From: Kiritimatiellia bacterium
GTDB taxonomy: Bacteria; Verrucomicrobiota; Kiritimatiellia; RFP12; UBA1067
Reading direction: 5' to 3'
Assembly (NCBI GenBank): GCA_024405255.1
Contig: JAKSOY010000017.1
Location: forward strand, 1-34,274
DNA: 34,274 nucleotides
Numbering within the stretch: the first letter of the stretch is position 1; the number at the start of each line of letters is the position of its first letter. Positions 26,308 to 33,108 of the stretch are shown here, one piece after another. The position numbers and the translations under genes are program-made. Below the pieces are notes generated by a model. It had not been told where the DNA came from. It saw only the letters and a list, made by a program, of their open reading frames with translations, and made no database searches.

Positions 26308-28260
26308 CTAAGATTGAATGGCCTTTTTCAACATTTCCGCGACCGCCTGAGGATTGCAGGCGTCAAGGCGGCGCAAAATGCAACTCCAACGGAAGGCTCC
26401 CGACCCAGCTTCGTCATAAGGACGATGCAGGAAGAGGTCGTCAAAAGCCGTCCGACGGCTCCGGTAGGCCGTCTGGATTTCAGTCAGTTTGCGTTCGAAC
26501 GCCAACACATACGTTTTCGCAAACGACGCGAAATCATCGACAAATTTTTCGCGGCGGAGAACCACACGCGCATAGGCGGGAACAAGTTCTTCGAAATCCT
26601 CACGGTATTTCACGAACGACCCCGCATGATCTGTGACGACGAGTTCCTTGGGCAATCCATCAGGGCCACACTTGAGGACCTCATGGAACGAATCGAAAAG
26701 GCTTTCTCCCGTTTCAGTCGCAGCACGTCCCACCACTAGGTCGACCGCCGCAGCCTGCCCCATCAAATAAGCGAACGCCTGAGCAAAAGCGGGATTACGG
26801 AAACGCTCCGGCGGAACCTTGTCTGACGCGATCCCTGCCTCGTAGTCACGCACATAATAGTATGCACGGACCGTAGTTCCCGTATACTGATTACGTCCTG
26901 AATACTTCTCCGTAAACTGTCCAAAACCAAGACGACGCGGCAGATTCATACCAAGCTGGCGACAGGCAAGACGGCGATCGAGAATGTAATCCGAGTACTC
27001 GTTCGCTTCAAGAATCGACCGAAGCAGGTCTTTCCCTTCGTCCAGATGTTCGGCGATCCCCCACTTCTGGAAGCGGATGATGTGAACCGTAGGCTCCGCC
27101 CCAACCTCCTTGCACTGCACAATGTAGACATTACCACGACGAGAACCCGCCACCGGACGCCGCGCCAACGAACGCGAAATACGGCCGATATTGATGTATT
27201 CGATATCGCCGAAGAGACGCAACACATTGAAAAGAATCGACCGGACACGGAAATCACAGAATTCAAGCAACTCTGGATCCTGCGTCCGCTGGGACTCATC
27301 CCAAATCGGGTCGAAGAGCAATTCGCCCTTTTCAATTCGTCCGCCTGGCAACCATTCGATCTGACGATAGAACTCCGGCGAAATTCCCTGTATCAAGTCC
27401 TGATCACCGACCTCCGTTGCGTTCGGTACATGCGACAATGTCGCACTCATCTCGGCACGCCATTCAAAATTCGCAACATCTTCCTCGCGCAACGACGATG
27501 GCAACGCCATCCGCCATTTCTGTTCGACCGAAGCGACAGCGGCCCGCAGCGACGCATCATCCAACTCTTCCGGATTGATTCGGCGAAATGCTTCAACCAC
27601 ATCTGCGGACATCTTCGTCGGGAAAAGCGCGATTTCGGGCTGTCCCAAACGATTCATTTTCGAAAGTCCGCTCACAATTTCCGTGATCTGCTCACGAAAA
27701 GCGGTCGCTGACAATGCACAAACGCGTTCATAGCTACCCGCAGTCAACCACCGTGTCCCCGTGTGCGGATTATAGTAATACACCGTCTCATTTGAAATCG
27801 CCACACGCGCACTTTCAAGCAACTTCACAATTTCTTCCGGGCTCTGCGGCGCACGCGCCATACGCCAATTTTCACCACGAGCCCGCAATGCATCACGCAC
27901 AGCGGCTGTATGCGTATTCAAGAAGCGGATCTTCCGCTTTGAAACAAGCGTCTGCAAGACATCATCCGCCTTGAACGCCAGATCGAGACGCTTGGGATCA
28001 GGACGGATCAACACACTGTCATCCAAGAAAAGCAGATCTACCGAGTCGGCCCACTCGGCCATCGCCTCGGATTCTGTCAATTCGGGCCGACCTTCCTCAA
28101 CACGAAGACGGTTAAGCTCACGCGTCCACGCAATGCGCTGCATCGCATGGACACCACGCTCCGTCACCAGTCCCGGCGTACGGAAAAACAAAGTACCGAC
28201 ACGAGACTTCAGCGTCCCATCCGGATTTTTTGCAAAAAGAGGTTCTCCAAGTATTTTCAT
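26308..28260 (-). CDS. Uncharacterised 650-residue protein, possible kinase-like C-terminal half
   Basis: No family recognised. The protein has no signal peptide or membrane helix, so it is likely cytoplasmic. Residues 1-350 are mixed helix and strand, with a TGTRWLTAGSYERV segment at 167-180. The second half resembles a protein- or lipid-kinase-type fold to my eye: SRRGNVYIV (373-380), VHIIRFQKW (392-400), a hinge-like VRAYYYVRDYE (464-474), then GQAAAVDLVVGR (501-512) and a VTDHAGSF (542-549) that could be a catalytic/metal loop. This is a weak, unaided impression. The start at 28260 lies 9 bases after an extended -10, without Shine-Dalgarno; upstream in-frame starts run into the repeats and uvrC. 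It follows uvrC and precedes comM on the same strand. Confidence 0.6.
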   Translation of the reverse strand: MKILGEPLFAKNPDGTLKSRVGTLFFRTPGLVTERGVHAMQRIAWTRELNRLRVEEGRPELTESEAMAEWADSVDLLFLDDSVLIRPDPKRLDLAFKADDVLQTLVSKRKIRFLNTHTAAVRDALRARGENWRMARAPQSPEEIVKLLESARVAISNETVYYYNPHTGTRWLTAGSYERVCALSATAFREQITEIVSGLSKMNRLGQPEIALFPTKMSADVVEAFRRINPEELDDASLRAAVASVEQKWRMALPSSLREEDVANFEWRAEMSATLSHVPNATEVGDQDLIQGISPEFYRQIEWLPGGRIEKGELLFDPIWDESQRTQDPELLEFCDFRVRSILFNVLRLFGDIEYINIGRISRSLARRPVAGSRRGNVYIVQCKEVGAEPTVHIIRFQKWGIAEHLDEGKDLLRSILEANEYSDYILDRRLACRQLGMNLPRRLGFGQFTEKYSGRNQYTGTTVRAYYYVRDYEAGIASDKVPPERFRNPAFAQAFAYLMGQAAAVDLVVGRAATETGESLFDSFHEVLKCGPDGLPKELVVTDHAGSFVKYREDFEELVPAYARVVLRREKFVDDFASFAKTYVLAFERKLTEIQTAYRSRRTAFDDLFLHRPYDEAGSGAFRWSCILRRLDACNPQAVAEMLKKAIQS

Positions 28261-28269
28261 AGCGGTAAT

Positions 28270-28278
28270 ATTGTAACA
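28270..28278 (-). promoter_or_regulatory. Extended -10 promoter of the 650-residue gene
   Basis: On the minus strand TGT-TACAAT, 9 bases before the ATG, with no ribosome site between. It separates this gene from uvrC and predicts a very short leader or none. Confidence 0.5.
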
Positions 28279-28317
28279 TAATTTAGAGATTTTTGTATAG
28301 ACTTTCATCATCTTTAA

Positions 28318-28377
28318 GGGGTCTGTCCCCATGACATTCCCAAGGGGACTGTCCCCGTAGCGTTGGGGTCTGTCCCC
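28318..28377. repeat. Three GGGG(A/T)C-T-GTCCCC palindromes between uvrC and the next gene
   Basis: 13-bp copies at 28318-28330 (GGGGTCTGTCCCC), 28344-28356 (GGGGACTGTCCCC) and 28365-28377 (GGGGTCTGTCCCC). The last ends one base before the uvrC stop codon. Same family as the cluster at 21.6 kb. Confidence 0.8.
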
Positions 28378-28378
28378 A

Positions 28379-29854
28379 TTAGTGACGGAGTTCGCCGGCG
28401 GCACCCTGGGCCGTTCTTTTAACGACGGACGCGAGGTCGGAACTGATACCTGCGACAGAAGCGATCTCGGTTTCGGCGGCTTTCGCAATACCGTAGACGG
28501 AGTGAAAGCGTTTGAGCAGGGCCATCTTCTTCGCCGGACCGATCCCGGGGATTTCATCGAGGACGGATTCACGAATGGTTCGCTCACGCAGATTGCGATG
28601 AAAGGTGATGGCAAAACGATGTGCTTCGTCACGAAGGCGCGTCGCCACGAACAATCCCTGCGAATCACGCGGCAAGACGATCTCGCCCCTTTCATCGTCC
28701 GTCACGATGATCTCCATCCGTTCGGCCAAACCGACAACCGGAATATCCGTCACGCCGATTTCCGCAAAAGCCGCACGCGCCGCACGCAATTGGGTGATAC
28801 CACCATCACAAATGAAGAGATCCGCACGCGGACTCGTCGCCAAAAGCGTCGAGTCCGGACCATACCTGCGCCTGACGACTTCGGCCATCGAACGCGGGTC
28901 GTCCGCCCCCTCCACCGTCTCGATCTTGAAATGACGGTAGTAGCGTCCATTCGGCAACCCATCGACCGCCACAACGAGCGACGCCACCGAATGCGTTCCG
29001 AAAAGATTGGAAATATCGGCGCACTCGATCACATGCGGCGGTTTCGCAAGCCCCAACGCCGCCGCCAGCTCTTCAAGCCCCTGTAACGCATCGGCCCGCG
29101 TCTCTTCAGGGCGCTTCCGCACAAAGTGGTTTTTGGTCATCTCCTTGAGCGCACCAACCGTATCGCGAATACGCGCCGCCTTCGCGAAATCAAGTTTCGC
29201 CGCCGCAGCCTTCATCTCCTCGACGAGTTCGGCAATGACCTGAGGACGTTCCCCACGTAAAAACGCACAGGCTTCATCAAAGCGCGCATGGTAGTCCTCC
29301 TTCGAAATCTTCCCTTCACACGGCGCCGTACAGAAACGCACCACATCCGCATGGCAATGGCAATGCGTCTCGGCATCAGGCATCAGCACATTGCACCCAC
29401 GCAGGCCCCACCGTTTTTCGACAAAGTCCTTGGCCGCACGAACCACCGGCGCCGAAGGGAATGGCCCGAAATAACACGCACCATCATCACGGATGATTCG
29501 GCACGTCCGAAACGCCGGAAAGGATTCCGCCGGATCCGCGCGCAAGGCCAAATACCGCTTGTCATCCCGCATGAGGATATTGAAATGCGGCTTGTACTTC
29601 TTGATGAGGTTCGCCTCCGTCAACAGCGCTTCGGCCTCGTTCTTCACCGTCATGAACTCAAGGTCGGCAACCGTATTCACCATCGACCGGACCTTGGGTG
29701 CATGGTCAGCCCCAGGACGAAAATACGACAACACGCGCCGACGCAGGTTCTTCGCCTTGCCGACATAGATAATGACACCCCGGCGGTCCCTCATCAGGTA
29801 ACAGCCGGGGCGATTGGGAACGGTTTTGAGCCGCTCTCGAAGGACGTCATTCAC
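28379..29854 (-). CDS. uvrC: Excinuclease ABC subunit C, short form
   Basis: A 491-residue nuclease subunit of nucleotide excision repair. Domains: GIY-YIG nuclease (13-95, with IYVGKAKNLRRR), a cysteine-rich iron-sulphur-type region (Cys154, Cys165, Cys167, Cys175, Cys179), UVR motif for UvrB binding (about 205-240), RNase H-like nuclease with Asp280, Asp350 and His412, and helix-hairpin-helix domain (430-480). All catalytic residues are kept, but about 80-100 residues normally found between the UVR motif and the RNase H domain are missing (E. coli UvrC is 610 residues). The start codon is GTG at 29854 with GAGG five bases before it. It lies 30 bases after tatA. Confidence 0.93.
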   Translation of the reverse strand: MNDVLRERLKTVPNRPGCYLMRDRRGVIIYVGKAKNLRRRVLSYFRPGADHAPKVRSMVNTVADLEFMTVKNEAEALLTEANLIKKYKPHFNILMRDDKRYLALRADPAESFPAFRTCRIIRDDGACYFGPFPSAPVVRAAKDFVEKRWGLRGCNVLMPDAETHCHCHADVVRFCTAPCEGKISKEDYHARFDEACAFLRGERPQVIAELVEEMKAAAAKLDFAKAARIRDTVGALKEMTKNHFVRKRPEETRADALQGLEELAAALGLAKPPHVIECADISNLFGTHSVASLVVAVDGLPNGRYYRHFKIETVEGADDPRSMAEVVRRRYGPDSTLLATSPRADLFICDGGITQLRAARAAFAEIGVTDIPVVGLAERMEIIVTDDERGEIVLPRDSQGLFVATRLRDEAHRFAITFHRNLRERTIRESVLDEIPGIGPAKKMALLKRFHSVYGIAKAAETEIASVAGISSDLASVVKRTAQGAAGELRH

Positions 29855-29884
29855 GACACGTCCTCACACGAAGAATGATCGGGC

Positions 29885-30079
29885 TTATTCAGCCTTCTTC
29901 TCCTCGACCTTCTTCGACTCCTTCTCTTCCTTGAGGAGCGCTTCACCCTCCTCCGCGCCTTTCTTGAACTCGCCTTTCGCCTTACCGAGCGAACGGGCGA
30001 TTTCTGGCAGCTTCTTCGCTCCGAACAACAGAATGATCACAACGAGAAGCAAAACAATCTGCCAAGGTCCTGACATCAT
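29885..30079 (-). CDS. tatA: Sec-independent translocase subunit TatA
   Basis: A 64-residue protein with an N-terminal membrane helix (about 5-20), the FGAKKLPEIARSLGKA hinge and amphipathic helix, then a charged Lys/Glu tail: the TatA/TatE layout. It multimerises to let folded proteins with twin-arginine signals cross the inner membrane. An upstream Met 30 codons away was rejected since the family start is MSGPW/MMSGPW; AAGGAG lies 10 bases before 30079. It has its own promoter and no tatC beside it, so tatC is elsewhere. The Tat-signal esterase in this window is a likely substrate. Confidence 0.93.
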   Translation of the reverse strand: MMSGPWQIVLLLVVIILLFGAKKLPEIARSLGKAKGEFKKGAEEGEALLKEEKESKKVEEKKAE

Positions 30080-30116
30080 TTTCTTTAATCTCCTTTGGTG
30101 AAAATAATTTCCTAAT

Positions 30117-30145
30117 ACTTTACCGAATTTTCGCCCGCGAATCAA
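30117..30145 (-). promoter_or_regulatory. Promoter of tatA
   Basis: On the minus strand TTGATT (30140-30145), 17 bases, TAAAGT (30117-30122). The spacing is ideal. It falls in the gap between the DUF4186 stop and the tatA start and may also serve uvrC. Confidence 0.55.
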
Positions 30146-30158
30146 GTGCGAAGTTCGT

Positions 30159-30560
30159 TCATTTTGCATTTGCTTCCTTCGTCTGATCCACCTTCACAGG
30201 GGACGGCGGCCGCGCGAGCTGTCGATCAATCCACGCGAGCAGCATGCCAACCACTTTGCGCTGCTGCTCGTCTGTGAGCGGACGATGCGGCGCCACCTTC
30301 CACCATTTCGCCATGCAGCCCCGACAGCACATCGCCGTGGCATGCATCGCCTTGAAAACCGGATGCCCCCGCATCGGCGTCTGCCGCCCGTCGTTCACCG
30401 GTTCCGCCGCACTCAGTTTCGTCCGCACAAAATCCGCCGCATGCCGCGCCACCGTCTCTCGCCCGACACGCGCTATATACGCCCGATCAGACGCATCCAA
30501 CCGAAACCGACTGCGGAACGGCGAACGCGCCAGCCGCGCAAATGCCTCTTCCTTCGTCAT
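30159..30560 (-). CDS. DUF4186 family protein
   Basis: A 133-residue soluble protein of unknown function. It shows the DUF4186 core: TPMRGHPVF (61-69), then a His at 73 and CCRGC (78-82) before a W-rich helix, and a C-terminal MLLAWIDRQL helix. The His and Cys residues could bind metal. It begins 3 bases after the uppP stop and is probably co-transcribed with it. The family is known only from sequence; no role is proposed. Confidence 0.8.
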   Translation of the reverse strand: MTKEEAFARLARSPFRSRFRLDASDRAYIARVGRETVARHAADFVRTKLSAAEPVNDGRQTPMRGHPVFKAMHATAMCCRGCMAKWWKVAPHRPLTDEQQRKVVGMLLAWIDRQLARPPSPVKVDQTKEANAK

Positions 30561-30563
30561 CGC

Positions 30564-31352
30564 CTACTTGCAGAAAACCACCGTACACAGCCCCGCCAGC
30601 ACGCAGTAGGGTCCGAACAGCCAAAACCACTTGCCTTTCAACGCCTTCAACAGAAGCACCAACGAGAAATAACCCACGACAGCCGACAACAGCGTTCCCC
30701 ACACAAGCACCCCCCAGGACATTCCTCCCATTCCCGCCTCGCCTTTGACAAGCTCAAGAAAGACACCGCCCATGATCAGCGGCGCACTCATCAGGAACGA
30801 GAATTCAGCCGCCGCCTCCGGTGCCACTCGCCCCGCCCGCGCAGACGCCAACGTCATGCCACTACGCGAAACACCCGGCAACAACGCAAGCGCCTGACCA
30901 AGTCCCATCAAAAACGCCCGCAGGAAATTGACCTCGCGCTCCCCTCTCGGCAAATAGCGCGTGCCGATCAACACAGCCCCCGTGAACATCAAAAGCGCCC
31001 CCACCATGCGCGCATTCGTCACAAGCGCGTCAATGTCATGACGGAACGAAAAATAGACGACAATCGCCGGCAACGCAGAAACCAGCAGCCGCAACGCATA
31101 CGACCAAGCCGCCCGACCTTCCTCGCCGCCCTTCACCAGCCCGCACGCCAATGACGCCACGCGCCGTCCGTAGAAAACGAAAATCGACAGGAGCGTGCCC
31201 GCATGAAGAAAAATCTCCAGCCGCATGCGCAACTCTTCCGGCACGTCGAGAATGTGCTGGAGAATCACCAAATGTCCCGATGACGAAATCGGCAGAAATT
31301 CGGCCACCCCCTGCAAGACGGCCAGAATGGTAACATCTAAAAATTCTTTCAT
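30564..31352 (-). CDS. uppP: Undecaprenyl-diphosphatase UppP (BacA)
   Basis: A 262-residue inner-membrane enzyme that dephosphorylates undecaprenyl diphosphate to recycle the lipid carrier for peptidoglycan and surface polysaccharides. The two family motifs are GVAEFLPISSSGH (15-27) and LPGVSRSG in the second half; about eight helices follow the usual spacing. Length is typical. There is no Shine-Dalgarno; the ATG lies 6 bases after an extended -10 (TGCTATACT), so the mRNA is predicted leaderless. DUF4186 follows 3 bases after the stop. Confidence 0.95.
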   Translation of the reverse strand: MKEFLDVTILAVLQGVAEFLPISSSGHLVILQHILDVPEELRMRLEIFLHAGTLLSIFVFYGRRVASLACGLVKGGEEGRAAWSYALRLLVSALPAIVVYFSFRHDIDALVTNARMVGALLMFTGAVLIGTRYLPRGEREVNFLRAFLMGLGQALALLPGVSRSGMTLASARAGRVAPEAAAEFSFLMSAPLIMGGVFLELVKGEAGMGGMSWGVLVWGTLLSAVVGYFSLVLLLKALKGKWFWLFGPYCVLAGLCTVVFCK

Positions 31353-31358
31353 GGGAAT

Positions 31359-31367
31359 AGTATAGCA
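31359..31367 (-). promoter_or_regulatory. Extended -10 promoter of uppP, predicted leaderless
   Basis: On the minus strand TGC-TATACT, 6 bases before the ATG. The region where a -35 would be expected (31382-31387) reads CTGCGG, a poor match. Confidence 0.6.
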
Positions 31368-31399
31368 AACTCTCGCCCACTCCGCAGGGCTTCTCGCAC

Positions 31400-31428
31400 A
31401 AAAAAAATAAAACCGCCTTGCGGCGGTT
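31400..31428 (-). terminator. Rho-independent terminator after tRNA-Asp
   Basis: On the minus strand AACCGCC-GCAA-GGCGGTT (31411-31428), a 7-bp stem with a tetraloop, followed by TTATTTTTTTT. It starts 9 bases after the tRNA CCA end. Confidence 0.85.
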
Positions 31429-31437
31429 CTATCTGAA

Positions 31438-31512
31438 TGGCGGGCTCAGGGAGAATCGAACTCCCCTCTTCGGATCGACAGTCCGAGGTCCTAACCGATG
31501 AACGATGAGCCC
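31438..31512 (-). tRNA. tRNA-Asp (anticodon GTC)
   Basis: 75 nt on the minus strand. Acceptor stem GGGCTCA/TGAGCCC, D-stem GTTC/GGAC, anticodon stem TCGGA/TCCGA with loop CTGTCGA (anticodon GTC), T-arm GGGAG-TTCGATT-CTCCC, discriminator G and encoded CCA. All arms pair well. It has a promoter just upstream and a terminator just downstream, so it is a single-gene unit between uppP and the GH5 gene. Confidence 0.95.
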
Positions 31513-31532
31513 GTGGGTTGAAAACGGGACAT

Positions 31533-31561
31533 AGTATATCATATCCCCAGACGGTATGCAA
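31533..31561 (-). promoter_or_regulatory. Promoter of tRNA-Asp
   Basis: On the minus strand TTGCAT (31556-31561), 17 bases, TATACT (31533-31538) preceded by TGA. It ends 20 bases before the tRNA 5' end. Strong match. Confidence 0.75.
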
Positions 31562-31584
31562 GCCCCTTTTTAAAAAAAGTTTAA

Positions 31585-33102
31585 TTAATATTTGAGCAGC
31601 AAGTCAAGCATCTGACGATCAAGCTTGTGCCCCTTGTAATCCTCGTACTTGACGTCTTCGCGATTCGAATCGAGAATGCCGAATTCACCGCGTAGATTCC
31701 ACAGCGCCCAGCCCATGTTGCGCTCTTTCCAAAGCGCCAGATAGTCTTCGAGGAAATCCAGCACGATCGCATGCGGCGTCTTCTTCCAGACGCCGAACTC
31801 GCCCGCCATCACGAACTCGCCTTGCGCGCGGACTTCATCCCACGCCGCCAGCTGGTGCGTGGCAAGATAGTCGCGTCCCGCATCGGACGAAAGACGCTTG
31901 CGCATCGGCGCCTCGCAGGAGGCGAGCGGATTGTCCGAACGGAACCCCGTAAACTGCCGAACAAAATGCGCCGGCTTCCGCCACGCGTCTCCGATCACGA
32001 GCGTTACATGCGCCGTACCGTCCCATGCCACCACGTCAAACGCCTTGGGCGCCGCCCAGTCGCCTTTCGCAAGCTGCACCTCCAGCCGCCGCGCCCCTTG
32101 CGGCAACGCGACTTCGGTCACGCCGTTATAGGTCCCCTGCGTGATTTTCCATTGAGGATAGTACTTCACATTCGTCCACGCCGGATCGTTCTCCGCCGGA
32201 TGCAGCTCGGCGCACGCGACTTGCCGTCCATCCGCCGTGAACGCCACCGCCACATCGCCCGACACACGCCGATACGTCAGGCGCACACGACACGGCGGCA
32301 GATTCCTGATGATGAACGGCGCGCGCAACTCGGGCTTCCCCGTGCCCGCGAAAATGCCCTTCGGCGCGTCCTGCACCGGCGGCCACACGGGCGGATCGGA
32401 CGGCGTACCCGCCCATGGTGCCAGATAGTGGCTCACACTCCCCGGCGCATACCCGCGCGTACACTGGCCGACATTCTTGAGCCCCACGAGCGACTTCATC
32501 GGCACATTTCCCCAGGACAATCCATCCGCAAGGATGAACCGCCCCGGATCTTCCGCGCGAATCGCCGCGATCAGCGTCTTCGCCACTTTGTCGTATGCCG
32601 CCACCGCGACATTCGCCGGCTCGTTGAACAGATTGAAACTCAACGCCTCATTCGGGATGCCGCGATAACGCCGCGCAAACATCGCCCAGTGCTTCGCCGC
32701 CACACGCAAAGGTTCGGCGTCGGTGAAGAGGTTCGTCTTCTCTGCCGGACGCGCGACCGTGTAGCCCGGTGCCCGATGCATGCAGATGCACACGTGCACG
32801 CCGTACTTCCGGCCCAGCGCAATCGCCCGGTCGATCACCGCCAACGCGGACTCGTCGAACTTGTCCCAGTCGCCGTCTTTGATCCAGAAGCGATAGTCCA
32901 TCGGCAGACGCGCGAAATTGAATCCCCATTCGCGCATCATCTGGAAGTCCGCTTCCTGGAACTCCTTCGGCCCGGCCTCGCCGTACTTGATGAACATCTC
33001 CAGCAGATTAAATCCCCGCCAGCGCGTGGCGGGGACGAACTCCCCCGCCGCCGACGCAGCAAGGGAACCTAACAACAAAACGGCGACGAGAAGTTTTTTC
33101 AT
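31585..33102 (-). CDS. Secreted GH5-family glycoside hydrolase with an internal beta-rich domain
   Basis: A 505-residue exported enzyme with signal peptide (1-19). The TIM barrel follows the GH5 pattern: RGFNLLEMF (29-37), the early FARLPMDYRFW (63-73), the acid/base Glu161 in FNEP, and the nucleophile Glu435 in GEFGV; WALWNLRGEFG (465-475) lines the site. Residues about 250-372 do not fit the barrel: they look like a beta-sandwich domain inserted between the two catalytic halves, possibly carbohydrate binding. It probably cleaves a beta-glucan or mannan; I cannot choose. The ATG lies 6 bases after the PFOR stop with no ribosome site; a TGGTAAAAT ends 3 bases before it. Confidence 0.88.
   Translation of the reverse strand: MKKLLVAVLLLGSLAASAAGEFVPATRWRGFNLLEMFIKYGEAGPKEFQEADFQMMREWGFNFARLPMDYRFWIKDGDWDKFDESALAVIDRAIALGRKYGVHVCICMHRAPGYTVARPAEKTNLFTDAEPLRVAAKHWAMFARRYRGIPNEALSFNLFNEPANVAVAAYDKVAKTLIAAIRAEDPGRFILADGLSWGNVPMKSLVGLKNVGQCTRGYAPGSVSHYLAPWAGTPSDPPVWPPVQDAPKGIFAGTGKPELRAPFIIRNLPPCRVRLTYRRVSGDVAVAFTADGRQVACAELHPAENDPAWTNVKYYPQWKITQGTYNGVTEVALPQGARRLEVQLAKGDWAAPKAFDVVAWDGTAHVTLVIGDAWRKPAHFVRQFTGFRSDNPLASCEAPMRKRLSSDAGRDYLATHQLAAWDEVRAQGEFVMAGEFGVWKKTPHAIVLDFLEDYLALWKERNMGWALWNLRGEFGILDSNREDVKYEDYKGHKLDRQMLDLLLKY
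33014..33049 (-). other. Alternative hairpins early in the GH5 coding sequence
   Basis: Three arms: ccccgcca (33014-33021), tggcgggg (33027-33034) and ccccgcc (33043-33049). The middle arm can pair with either neighbour, giving two exclusive GC-rich hairpins around codons 18-30. It could be attenuator-like or just GC-rich codons. Confidence 0.35.
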
Positions 33103-33108
33103 GGCATT

